Assembly: GCA_025093985.1 (NCBI GenBank)
Contig: JACAAK010000011.1
Coordinates: 1,736,001-1,800,000 of the forward strand
Source: Calvatia gigantea
Lineage: Eukaryota; Basidiomycota; Agaricomycetes; Agaricales; Lycoperdaceae
Length of the DNA: 64,000 bases
Direction: 5' to 3'
A program made the position numbers and the translations under genes. Positions 42,300-53,491 of the stretch are shown here, piece by piece; within the stretch, counting starts at the first letter, position 1; each line of letters starts with the position of its first letter. Under the pieces are notes generated by a model that was given only the letters and a program-made list of their open reading frames with translations, made no database searches and was not told the DNA's origin.

Positions 42300-45200
42300 T
42301 ACAGCCTTTTTGTAAACGTATAAGAGAGTTAGAAGGACGAGCTACTGACATGAAAAAGCCAACTGTTTATATATTCGACGCCCGATATTGTGGACCCTGT
42401 ACTGAGCAGAGTCACATTCCCAGATTAGGTTATACCTCCAGAAGAGGTCTACCAGGGTGTGAGCAATTGACTCGACGCTAATTACTGAGTTGATCTTTGA
42501 AGGTAAAACGTGTGTTCGCTCGTCATCACATGGGGCGTCGGGTTCTGCTTGAGAAACGAAGAGGCCCCTAGCGGCCACACATGGGGTTTTTGGTAACCGG
42601 TTTGCGGCAGTCGATCCTCATCTGACTGGCCCCGGTGGCCTCCCGAATATATATTATAATGATGGTCGTTGACGGAAGAGAGGAGAAACAGCGACAGATG
42701 ACTAACGATTAAGGGAACCGAAGTTAGGGACCCCAGCGCCGCTGGCAAGGGCCGAGAAGGACAGAGAGCGCAACCTAATCCCTGCAGTACCTGAAGGCCT
42801 TGGGCGTCTGCATGCCTGCATGTCAAGGAGCTTTGTATAACCTCTGAAGCTTTGGAAGGTGCCAGTCGCTCATACAAGGCTCGAATAGCAACATCACGGT
42901 TGTTTTTTCTGCTTATCCGCCAGACGCCAGATTTTCTTCCGTTCCGCGTCACAACTGCTGGCTGTCCCACCATCGTTCTGGACGTTCGGGGACATGAGCA
43001 CTTGTGCACCGTAAAACGGAACAATCCCCAAACGACGACAACTTAGAAGATAGTTAATGAACAACAAAAACACTGGGAGCCCGGTGTGTAGGGATTCAGT
43101 AAACTGACACGATGATCCCGGTCAATCTGGTGGTCAAGAGCGGAGGATTCCCGCGCTAGTGCAATGCTGGAAGACATATCAGTGGGTTCACTGTTAATGA
43201 AGATTTCAAGCCCACCAAACTGTGAAGCCAATTGGCGAGAACTTTGCTAAGGTTCTGCAGGGGCTTCTTTCGTTTCGACCGCAAGACTTACGGTTGCAGG
43301 GGGTATTCAGGGTCGGCAGGCGTGAGGGTAGGGACCTTGCAAGAGATCCCATAGAATTGCGCTGACAGTAAAGGTTTGGTGAGACCGCTGAGGTTTATAC
43401 TGTAAATGACCTACCTTTAGTGAGTTGACCGCCTCAGAGCGACGTTCTGTCTTTGCAGTGTCATGCACTTGGCAACATGGGCGGATGCATCCTGAAGTGC
43501 CCAGAGAAGTGAAAAATCCCAATTTAGAACAAACAAACTACGCTCGGATGCGGGGGTTGTAGATTGAACGGCCAAACTTTGCTCACGTAAAGAGGCAAAA
43601 TATTGGTGTTAACACGGATTCATTGCGTCGCTTGACGCTCTCATCCGGATCACGGAAATTGAGGAGGATTGCGCGATCAAATCGAAATTTCGGACCCTGT
43701 AGAATGGTGGTCTGTCACAGTAAATAGTGATCGTGTAAGCGTCCATTAATCCGAAGTGCAAGAATACGCCTTTCCTTCTGCTTCTGTTCTGATGTTGGGT
43801 ACGGAGCACATGGTCCTTGGTTCATCGAGGTGGATAACCTTGTGAGAAGGTATGGTAAATTGTAAAATCGTGTGCTATTGGGCCTGCGGCGACTATTCTA
43901 CATGGTAGCAATTGTCAATTTTCGTGCTGAAGGAAGCTTACCGAGATACATAATGATAATTTGGGTCTTCCACGAATAAAAGGGTCCCGCCAAGCGAGTA
44001 GCAACGAGGTCAGCACACCAACAAGTGTTGGTTGACCACAGGACTTGGTTGGACGGTTCCTGCAGAGCCAAGTCTCCGGAACTCACTAGATGCGGTGGTG
44101 ATAGTCTGGAAACATGGTCGGACGAATTTACCGCATATGTGGCAAGAAGTTAATAGAACATGAGATAGTGGAAAAGCCTAACCATTACTCATTGCTTCTG
44201 GAAGTGTAGGGCCCGAGCGGCAATCAACCTGGCTAAATGTCTTGCTGACATGGGTGACGGCAACGTCTGCGATGTGGACAAGAATTAGTACCAATCTCAG
44301 GCCTCATCAGATGCAGTACTCTCTGCACAACAACTTTTGCTGGGCAATCTCGTCCAAAGGAATATCTTCCTCCTGATAGCAATATCCTTAACAATTAGCC
44401 GGGAGAATAGATAACAGTGGCTTTTCCCAGACTTACGTTTTCCCTCCCCTCCACGGCTTCCTTCTCTTGTCATATAAGCTCAGTATAAATTTCCTCCGTA
44501 AATAGACATTTGAATACACTCACTCGCTCACGCCACCAACGCTTTTGCTGCGCCCAGATCTAGGAACTGATGCAATTTGGGCTCCCATCCATCTTCCATT
44601 ATATATCAAATGAGAGAGCAGACCGCAGTTTGAGCAGCGCTGCATGGACTACAGACCAATCCCGGTTGGGTTCACAATACCATCAAACTCTATCAATCCT
44701 TTTATTACATTCACTAATGCATTCATCCATCGATGATTCCTGGTTCATAAGCTGTTCATAGATATCAACGAATGGGAGAACACTGGAACCAGGGTGTAAA
44801 AGGCCCCAAGGCGTTCTATTAACTCACAGCATATGTGCAAAGGAGCTGGTTTCATATAACTCCGACGGTAGACCCTCGACAGATTAGCAAAACAAAAAAG
44901 AGCAAACACTGGCTGAGGAAGTGAAGAGAAGTGGGATTCCCTCTTCACACCGAAAGTGACACTGGACTGTAAGGTACAAGACTTTTACGGCTGAACCCTC
45001 GGTTTCCACAATTGATGATTTCGGGCGAGCGTAGTGTCCCCGCGCTTGCGAGTGGCACGGCTTGGGTCCTTCTGAATTCTCGTGGGGTTTAAGCTCAACC
45101 ACTTGGTAGTCTGTCCCCAGGACAAATGCGAGTGATAAAAACAGGCTAAATTTTTAATTCCAAGTTCGAGCTCTGTGGCGATACAATCGGGATGTCATTT

Positions 45201-45600
45201 ATTTTTGTTTGTCAAGCGCCGAATTACAACTTACAAGTAAAACTTCTGAACATTACCTTTAGATTGCGACAGCGCACACTTTCGAAGGTGGGGGCGTCAT
45301 GAAGCAAGAATCATTCAACAAGCTACCCACCAATGGCAGCGAAGCGAAGCGTCCTAGCAGGAAATGAGGCGCTCCCTAAAATGAGGCAGGTCCATAGGCT
45401 TAGCTGGAACCAGCGCTGACTGTAGCGATCGGGGGGAGATTGTGAGTGATTGGTTTCGAAGTATGGAAGCCTCACCTTACTAGAACCTCTTTAGCCTTTG
45501 ACCTCGAACCAGTTACCAGTGTGAGTGAAGGGAATTCGGGGCGTTCCTAGGGCTAACACTGCCAGCGGCTTTCACCAGGATAAAAGTCGGTGTCTAGTTT
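42300..45600. other. Gene-poor stretch with a possible intron-rich minus-strand gene remnant
   Basis: No family recognised. On the minus strand several short blocks flanked by plausible splice signals look coding: around 44260-44180 (VAVTHVSKTFSQVD...LPEAMSN before gttagg), around 44000-43945 (GGTLLFVEDPNYHYVS before gtaagc) and around 43700-43620 (KFRFDRAILLNFRDPDESVKRR between ttctacag and gtgtta). They do not join into one clean reading frame by eye. The GH5 promoter lies at the right end: a TATA-like gataaaag at 45579, about 45 bp before its ATG. Confidence 0.3.
45579..45586 (+). promoter_or_regulatory. TATA-like element of the GH5 gene
   Basis: gataaaag about 40 bp upstream of the ATG at 45625, in an otherwise GC-balanced leader. 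A plausible core promoter element, but the transcription start has not been shown. Confidence 0.3.
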
Positions 45601-45624
45601 GACTCAAGTTTTGTTGTGCCCAAG

Positions 45625-47104
45625 ATGCCTTTACTTCTTCTAACTCTCCTCCTTCAATTTTGGGTTGTTGTTGGCCAGGGTCTCGTTGGGCCAAACAATA
45701 CGTCTGGTTTCGTCTCTGTGAGCGACAGCAGCTTCCAGTTGAACGGCAGGCACGTCTCTCAGACGTGTCTTCGTGCCCCACCGTTGACTATCCATACAGG
45801 GCTTTTCGCTTCTATGGAACCAATGCATACTGGGTCCAAATGACCACAGACGACGACATGGATTTGACTTTCAGGAGTATCGCTGCTGCCGGCTTCAACG
45901 TCGTTCGCACCTGGGCTTTCAACGACGTTCCTAACGAACCAGCATCAGGACCCTATTTTCAGGTATGTTTTATTGGACCTTTCCCTCCTTTTCTTTTTGC
46001 TCACTTGCAAAAAAGATCTTGAACGGGGGCAAGGCGGTTATTAACAAAGGTCCCAAGGGTCTTCAGCGGCTTGACAAGGTTGTTGCAACTGCCGACAAGT
46101 ATGGCATTAAACTGTTGCTTACCCTGACGAACAATTGGAACCCTGAGCGACCGATGCCAGCCACTGCCTGGAGTCGCCGGGCAGACATCGATGAGCTCCC
46201 TCGAGGATACCTTGCGAATGACTACGGTATGATGATTATCATGTTATCGTGTATCTACAATATTGAACTGCTTGCAGGAGGCATGGACTTGTACGTTCGT
46301 AACTTCCGTCCAGGCGGAACGCACGATCTGTTCTTCACAGACCGAATCATTATTGGCGCCTTCAAGAACTACCTTGCGAATGTTGTACCGCGATATGCCA
46401 CGCATCCGGCCGTTCTTGGGTGGGAATTGGGAGATGACCTGCGCTGCTCATCGACCCTCCCTGCGTCCCTGAATTGCAACACAAAGACAATCACCAGATG
46501 GACCGCAGAGATATGTGGGTGGCCCATCCCAGCCTCTGGCCATTTGCGCCTAATTTGGACACCGTAGCAAACTATGTGAAACAACTTGACCCCCTTCACC
46601 TTGTCACTGCAGGGTACCGTTTTTTTCATTCTAGAGTGACTGACAATGCCGACCATGTCACAGCGATGGTGGTTTCTATTGCCTTCAATGTTCCAAGTTG
46701 TTTGCCAAAAAGTTCACCCGACCCGGGCCGTCTCTCCCAGGTCCTTCGTTCGACGGCTCGTATGGCGTAGATACAGAAGATATCTTGGCCATCCCTAGTA
46801 TCGATTTCGGATCCTTGTGCGCTTCTACTTCTGGTGGTACAGATTATCACTGATGCGCCCACAGCCAACTCTTCCCTGACCAGACCGAGTACTTCCCTCC
46901 AGAGGACGGGGACTTTGCTACAAAGGCTATTGGCGATGGTGGGAGATGGGTTGGAGTCCATTCCACCACCGCAGCTCTGTACGTTTCCCGTAACGCCTTA
47001 TATATGGACAAGGGGTGTGTTATCACAGCCGCAGGCATCGTCACGAAGGAGCACTATTCACTATTCGTTCCTTCCGGGTCAAGTACTCGTTTGCCTGACG
47101 GCAC
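45625..47104 (+). pseudogene. GH5 beta-mannanase-like glycoside hydrolase, 5' part
   Basis: Secreted enzyme: signal peptide MPLLLLTLLLQFWVVVGQ from ATG 45625. GH5 barrel segments: FRFYGTNAYWVQM, AAAGFNVVRTWAFNDVP, KYGIKLLLTLTNNW, HPAVLGWELGDDLRC, VKQLDPLHLVTAG, FDGSYGVDTEDILAIPSIDF and SQLFPDQTEYFPPEDGDF, separated by short introns. In GH5 mannanases the acid/base Glu lies in a WELxNEP-type motif. Here the spot reads GDDL, so activity is doubtful. Downstream the copy breaks: 38 bp are missing near 47023 (an intron end plus GKPE codons). After TRLPDGT, at about 47104, gypsy sequence follows. The 3' half of the gene is at 48606-49360. Confidence 0.75.
46761..47104 (+). repeat. First copy of a duplicated GH5 internal segment
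   Basis: Pairs with 48606-48853. Shared blocks are tatggcgtag...gatttcgg, ttggagtccattccaccaccgc..., and the block from the Leu-Tyr exon to ctgacggcac. Each copy has a deletion where the other is complete. Confidence 0.7.
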
Positions 47105-48605
47105 GTCCGTGGATGTCTAGGGCAATTTTGTTGATGGTGGTGGGTCCATTTGTAGATTTCGCAATTAGGGGTATGATATGGTCATTGTTTCACCAACTAA
47201 ACTCTTGAGTTGTCCAGTTTATGTCCGGGTTTGTTTGTTGTAGCCAAGAATATCCTAGGATTAGATCTTTGGATCCTATTCCTGAGACATAGGCTTCAAA
47301 GCGACACTGCTTTCCATTAATTAGGGCATTCAGTTTGATGCTTTCATAAATTGATCCGTTTTCATTAGGAGTTCCATCTGCATTGGATACTTTGATGGGT
47401 TGGTTGATGGTATGTGTTTGTAATCTGTAAGTATTTGTAAATTTTGAGGAAATGAAATTTCCTTGAGCTCCAGAGTCAATCAGGGCAGTGACTGGGATAT
47501 TTCATAGATGGTTCTGATTGAGTTCGATGGGGAGGAAAATTGACACTTTGTTGTTTGAGGTAGGGAGTTTAATTAAATTGATTTGTGGGTCACCCAATGA
47601 TTCCTTTGTAGGATTGGGTGATGCCTTCAAAAATCCCCAAAGGGTTTGAGCGTCGGGTCAGAAATATAGGCTTCTCTGAATTCCATTTGTTCATCAGTTA
47701 GGAGTTCTCTGATCATAGCTTGGATATCGAGTGCAGAGATTTTTCAGGTTTGGTTGGGGGTGGCACCAGAGTAGTTCCTAGAAGATTGAGGTCATGATGG
47801 TTGTGCATATCGAGGTGGTTGCATGAATCTTCATTGTGGGGGGTTAGGTCGTCTAGGAGGTAGCTTTTCCTTAGACAGATTTGGGTTAGGGTTTGGACAA
47901 TTGCTGATAAGGTGTCTAAATTTTCCACAACCTATGCATTTTCCAGCTTTGTAGCGAGCAACTTGCTTGGCAGTGAATACAGTGTTTAGTTGTAGTTCAG
48001 GATTATCTGAGTCATGAGTTTCATAGGGGTGGTCCAATTCCTGTTCAGGGTAATATGGTTCTTCATTTTCATAAGGTGACTCGTAAAAATCTTGTGGCCC
48101 TGTTTGTATTTCATGTATCATTCATGGAGGTCAGTGGTTTGGTTGAAAATGAGTGTGGTGGTTCTGTTGAGGGAACCATGGTGGCTGGTAAGGAGTTGGG
48201 TTTCAGGGAAAGTTTTGAGGCCACATTGCATCAGCTTGATGATTGACTGAGTCTCGTCGTACTGCATTTGTGTACCATTCCACAATAGTTTCAGGTGGTC
48301 CTTCCTTCCTAGTCCATACTTCTCTTGCTAGAGAAGGATTGAGTCCACATTTGTATTGTTTGATTAATGCTTCATTGTCCTGTATTCCTCCAATGGAGGC
48401 GAGGCATTGGAATTTGAGGTTGAAGTCTGCAGCAGAAGATTTGTTTTGTTTCAATTCATACCATTGTCTTCATACTGTGATTTGTTCATCAACTGGGGTA
48501 AAGTATTTTAAAATTTCAATTTCGAATTCTTCAAATGTAGAGTATCTCCAGGGAATAGGTCTTCCTTGAGCATCGGTAATTCAGCTTTTATAGTATTGCT
48601 CAGAC
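47105..48605 (-). mobile_element. Ty3/gypsy Gag-protease fragment inside the GH5 gene
   Basis: Minus-strand blocks in Gag-to-protease order. A retrotransposon Gag segment lies at 48454-48203 (DFNLKFQCLASIGGIQD, EWYTNAVRRD), a CCHC knuckle CIGCGKFRHLISNC near 47945-47900, and an aspartic protease at about 47510-47215 (TALIDSGAQGNFIS, DLILGYSWLQ). The frame is interrupted by stops. No LTRs, RT or integrase are present here, so this is a partial insert rather than a complete element. Confidence 0.75.
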
Positions 48606-48853
48606 TATGGCGTAGATACAGAAGATATCTTGGCCATCCCTAGTATCGATTTCGGATGTTGGAGTCCATTCCACCACCGCAGCTCTGTACGTTTCCCGTA
48701 ACGCCTTATATATGGACAAGGGGTGTAATATTTCCATTTCCTTCCCAGGGAAGGCAAGCCAGAGGTTATCACAGCCGCAGGCATCGTCACGAAGGAGCAC
48801 TATTCACTATTCGTTCCTTCCGGGTCAAGTACTCGTTTGCCTGACGGCACGCC
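48606..48853 (+). repeat. Second copy of the duplicated GH5 internal segment
   Basis: Partner of 46761-47104, with the gypsy fragment between the two. Confidence 0.7.
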
Positions 48854-49360
48854 GTGCGGTAATTTGAATAAATTTCGTCATTATGTCCACCACTTGACAC
48901 TCTTCTATTCCAGCTGGAGTTGAAAACTTCCAAGCAGATTATGCATTCACGTTCTGGACAGCAGGTAAGCCGTATTGGCCCTTCATGATCGCTGTCGCGC
49001 GATTCTGATTGCAAAAATTCATCTCAGCCGCGATCAGCGGCAATATTGGTGGTGTATTGGAATATCAGGTGAGGGATTGCACCTCTTCAGGATGCGCAAG
49101 TATCCCACTAAGTCCATATATCGCCAGTGGCTCCAAGATGGCTTAACCAGTCATGGCTCAACCAACACCATCTGGGACAAGAGGGCACCGTCATCCAAAG
49201 GTGGCTTGACAAATTCGCCTAACAACGGCTACGGACGGTAAGACACCCTCGCTGCCCTTTTTTAGGCGGTTTGACTCAAACCTCTCTTAGTTACAGCGGT
49301 CCTGGCAACAAACAAAATGCCAAACAGTACAGTAAGAGCAGGCCTGCAATTAAACCTTAG
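48606..49360 (+). pseudogene. GH5 glycoside hydrolase, 3' part with a partial second copy of internal exons
   Basis: Starts abruptly at tatggcgtagatacag, repeating sequence already present at 46761. It lacks about 130 bp (the SQLFPDQTEY exon) that the first copy has. It does contain the 38 bp (GKPE and the intron acceptor ccttcccag) that the first copy lacks. It then continues with unique exons: GVENFQADYAFTFWTA, AISGNIGGVLEYQ, WLQDGLTSHGSTNTIWDKR, and a C-terminus ending at a TAG at 49358-49360. With the 5' part it accounts for a complete GH5 gene, but in rearranged order. Confidence 0.72.
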
Positions 49361-49487
49361 CCGCACACTCTTCCTTCTAGGGGTTAACCTTGCTTCGTGA
49401 GATTTCCTTGAACTAGCATGGTTTAGGGTCTGTGTGGTGATACATAAGCCTCATTCGTTGTAAAAGTCATGAATTTACAGAGACGAT

Positions 49488-49615
49488 GCCTCTCTTTAAC
49501 CAATCCAATGCCCTCTTGTAATGTTACAGGAGCGGCGACTTCTCCCAGACTTTAGTATGATAATCGTAAACCCGTTTGTTCTCTTCAGTGCTCAACAAGC
49601 TCGTTTGGAAAACCC
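49488..49615 (-). pseudogene. Remnant of the last exon of an Xaa-Pro aminopeptidase paralog
   Basis: Reads TSLLSTEENKRVYDYHTKVWEK, then SPLL-stop-HYKRALDWLKR. The real gene next door ends [19 protein letters not shown]... with the same continuation. One Val codon is lost and a Gln codon has become TAA. It is an orphan duplicate in the same orientation, about 70 bp from the functional gene's stop. Confidence 0.65.
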
Positions 49616-49680
49616 CGAGCAAACCCCGGGCAAGATGTGACACGATATCCAGGATTCATTGGCTGTAATAGAAATTAAAT

Positions 49681-52600
49681 TCAGAAGTGCGAGGTCTCTC
49701 TCTTCAACCACTCCAGTGCCCTCTTATCATGCTGCAAAAGGGGCGACACCTTCTCCCAGACCCGGGTATGATAATCGTTGACCCACTTCTTCTCCTCATC
49801 GTTCAACAAGCTCGTATCAATTAACTTCTTGTGAACGGGGGACCTTCACAGAACGCAAACGTTGTCAGGGTCGTGTCACAGGCATTACGAGGGTAAACGT
49901 ACATTGTAACACACTCGAAACCAAGGTAACCTTTGTCTCCGAAGTTGTTCGGTGTCTTAACTTCGCGAACCAAGACGATGTTTTCGATACGAACGCCATA
50001 CTTGCCGTCCTCGTAATATCCAGGTTCGTTGGAGACAGTCATGCCTGGCTTGAGCGGTGCACTGTGGTAAGCTAAAGACCAATTGTTAGGAGATGAAACA
50101 AAAAATGTCACGGGCTACGCACCAATCCGTATGCCTATGCCATGCGGGCCTTCGTGAACATTGAGGTAGTGACCGACACCGTGTCCAGTTCCGTGACTAA
50201 CACCGTCAAATCAGAGTTTGCTCTGACGTATCAAACTGTTCATCTTACCGGTAGTCAAGCCCGTCCTTCCACAAGTATCTCCTTGCCCAAGAATCACTAA
50301 AAAGGGTTGCACGTTAAAACAAATATAGCGAAACCAAGCTACGACTCACATCACGAAGCCCGAAGTTCCGGTCGGGAAGACAGCCGTATCGATCGCGATA
50401 TGGCCTTGCAGAACCCTTGTGAAAGATTGCTTCTCAGCTTCGGTTGGGGTACCGAAGTGCTATGTAGCCCGCCAATCTGCGTCAGCGGACAAGGCCAGGA
50501 ACCAACAAGTGGCAAATAGACCTCACCCAAGTTCGGGTAACATCCGTTGTGCCATCCAAGAATTGCGCTATGGAGTCACATGTTCAGAGACAGGGAAGAA
50601 AAGGAAAGAATAGGCGAAACCAATGTCCCACCTCCGGAGTCACAGAGATAGATCTTGAGGTGAGTCAGCCTTGGGTCTTTTTGGACTCGGGAAGGGCTTA
50701 CCTGGTCCTTCTTGATAATTGCACAATCCTCCGGATCAGGTGAATAATGAATGATGGCTTTGCGAAATCATCGGGTTCAAAACGATCTACGAGTTGTCAA
50801 AAACCACGTACCTCCATTAGGTCCAGTAGAGGAAATGGTAGTAAACGATAGTCCTTTGAATAAATCCAATTCCCTATAGCACAACATTAGGTCCTCCCCA
50901 AGAGTTAAATGGGGCAAATACTTACGAACGGAACTTCTCCAATTGGTCAGCACCCTGACTCTCATTCAAAACCACGCCGTTCTCCAGCTGCTCTTCCAAC
51001 CACGCGAAATACCTTGCAAGTGCTACACCATCCCTAATATGTGATTGCCTGAACCCCTCCAACTCCGTAGCATTCTTGATGGCTTTAAGGTCGTTGACGG
51101 GGGAACGAGCGAGAAGGTAACTGTCTTTGCCAACTGCTTCTGCGACTGCGAGGGAGGCTTTATCTCCAATCCAGATTTGCTGTACAGGATTGTGCGCAAA
51201 GGTGAGGTGAGCGAAGGAATACTATGAAAAAAAGGGGGAGCGCGTACATTCTCCTTATCAGGTTGTAATTCCTTTGTCAGATCATTCAAGTGAGGTAGGA
51301 ACGACTCGTATGGCTGAATATCAGTCACTCCGTCGAGGCATTTGTGTGCGCTTTCGTCGAGTTGGTTCGCGTTTACGAACAAGCTGACCCTGTTATGCGT
51401 TATGATGGCGTACGCGAAGAATACTTAATGCTTGCTTCAGCTTCGTGGTGGCGGGAATACAGGTTTGTGACCCACCAGGGTTATATTCAATGTCGGTGCC
51501 ACGAAGATTAAATAACCAGGCAACCTCGTCTAACATGGTCACGACGACAGCCTTAGCTTTTTTCTTCTCCATCTCCTCTCGGACCTTTGCAATTTTATCT
51601 GCAGAGGATTGGCCTGCAGTAATAATACTCGATGGGGCGGCTCTTGTAGGAGTTGTTTGGGATGCTTACCTGAGTACTTCTCATCGAGATGGCGAACAGG
51701 ATTCCGTGGCCTTGGAGGTTGATCGGACCAAATTTCGTCAACTAGGTTCTTTTGCACTGAGATGAGCTTCGAGCCTCGAGGTTCAAGATGTTTGGTCAGC
51801 GATTCCGCGTCCTCTGTAGTACGTTGTATACGTTAAAAAATTTCAAGATGTCGTAGATTGCAAAAGAATGGCGTACGGGCAGAGATCAAAGTGGGATCAA
51901 TTCCGATCTTGCTATCCTTAGGCAGTTTCTTTCGTCGGAGTATGGCGTTAGTGGAATGTGAGATGACATCGAGACACTAGCGGTTCACCTTGTACAAGAA
52001 CTCTTGCCATGTCGGAACATCTACGGGTCCATTAGCGTGCGGATCGTCCAAGCGGACGAGCCAAGCGCACCAGGCAAGCCTTGCTTCATCAATTGCCAGT
52101 TTCTGTATAGCACGCGCGCCGTAAACCCCCCACGAATCCATAACGAGAAACAGAAGAGGAACATACGAATCCAATTGTTTCTCCGCTTGCAAGAAGTATC
52201 TACCATCCGTGAAGAGATACGCGTCGGTAAGTGTCACAATCGCACATCCTATTCGAGCTCAGCAGTCAGTTGTCAATTTCAAGGGAGGGCTACGTACCAG
52301 CAGACCCATTGAATCCAGAAATATACGCCCTCCTCTTATCACAGTCTGCCAGGTACTCGCTCGAATCTGCATATCATCAGCGGCCCATCGGCTTCCGACA
52401 CTGAGGAAATATCACACACGTTGATCCTCGCTCGGGACAACAAAAGCATCGAGGCCTCCATCGTTCCGCTTCAACAACTCCCTAATTTTCGCCAATCGTT
52501 GCGTCGTATCAACTGTATGCGTTCCTTTGGCACCCATATCTTTTAAGTTGGTATTCGGAGTGTTTGTCAGCACCGGTTTCGTAGGTCCAGTCGCGGTAGT

Positions 52601-52762
52601 CCGAGAAGTATCAGAAAATAGCCTCCTTGGTGACCCAAGCGCAGGATTCTTTGCGAGTTGAGGAACCCGGGTGACGGGAAGAACGACGGGAGGACGAGCA
52701 CGGGATATGAATGTAAGCCTGGCACTGCTTGTCCAAACAGGGGCACTCGAGTGTCTCCACAT
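49681..52762 (-). CDS. Xaa-Pro aminopeptidase (aminopeptidase P, peptidase M24B)
   Basis: Removes an N-terminal residue preceding proline. About a dozen short introns join without any frame break. N-domain: [72 protein letters not shown]-terminal pita-bread domain: dimetal ligands in [53 protein letters not shown] and [10 protein letters not shown] (Asp, Asp, His, Glu, Glu), complete. It ends [12 protein letters not shown] at a stop at 49681-49683. The ATG at 52762 gives an N-terminus rich in Arg and Ser and poor in acidic residues up to [10 protein letters not shown], typical of a mitochondrial presequence. An internal Met ([10 protein letters not shown]) just before the conserved domain could start a cytosolic form. 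Confidence 0.93.
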
Positions 52763-53491
52763 GACAACTCGTTTGAACCTAATTATTCTTCCGGAACCAA
52801 GTAGACCCAATAGTAAAACCTTGTGACTTTTTTCTTCACGCGATCGTCGACATATAAGGTGAGTAACGCGTGTATCTTTTGAGAAACAGTACAGGGTGGG
52901 ATGGGAGTTCCGGACAAAGTTTGCGTAACGTAAATTTCGTTATTTCCGTGAAAATAACTTTCAGCGCGACCCTGCGTCAGAATCCAGAGGAAAACACAAT
53001 AAATACTCGGTAGTAATTGACAAATCTAATCGATGGAGAGGAGGGGGCAAGAAATAACGTTACGAATGGTATGCTAATCTGCTATGGGATATGGAACAAT
53101 GGCAAGGACGATGAGTACATGGTGCGGGGGGACGAAAACAAGGCAAAGCACGACGAGATTGAGAGCAGCGAGAGAACATGGTGATTATAGAAAACAAGAC
53201 GAGTGATCCAAAGTTCGGGAAAGCGCCAACTGGGAGGGTATAGTACAAACAGACATGAGTTCAAACGTTCATGATCCATATGAGTGCATAGATTTTTTAA
53301 AAGCGAATGTGAAAACCAAGCAACGACCGCAGCACTTGAGTTGCGATTTCGTTACCTCCGTATTAGTGAGGACTTCCTGACGAAGTCTTCTTATCCTTGC
53401 TCTTGTTCTTGAAGGGGGATGGGGTGGAATGGGATATCTCTTGCGTGGTCTATATTCTGAACTTTGAGATGGGGTGGCAAGAATTGTTGAA
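52763..53491. other. Intergenic stretch between aminopeptidase and HSP20
   Basis: The 5' region of the aminopeptidase and the 3' flank of the HSP20 gene. No further coding exon recognised. Confidence 0.4.

Noticed and set aside
42482..43024. 180-codon minus-strand open frame
   Set aside because: No domain, odd composition and no splice-linked continuation; treated as chance.
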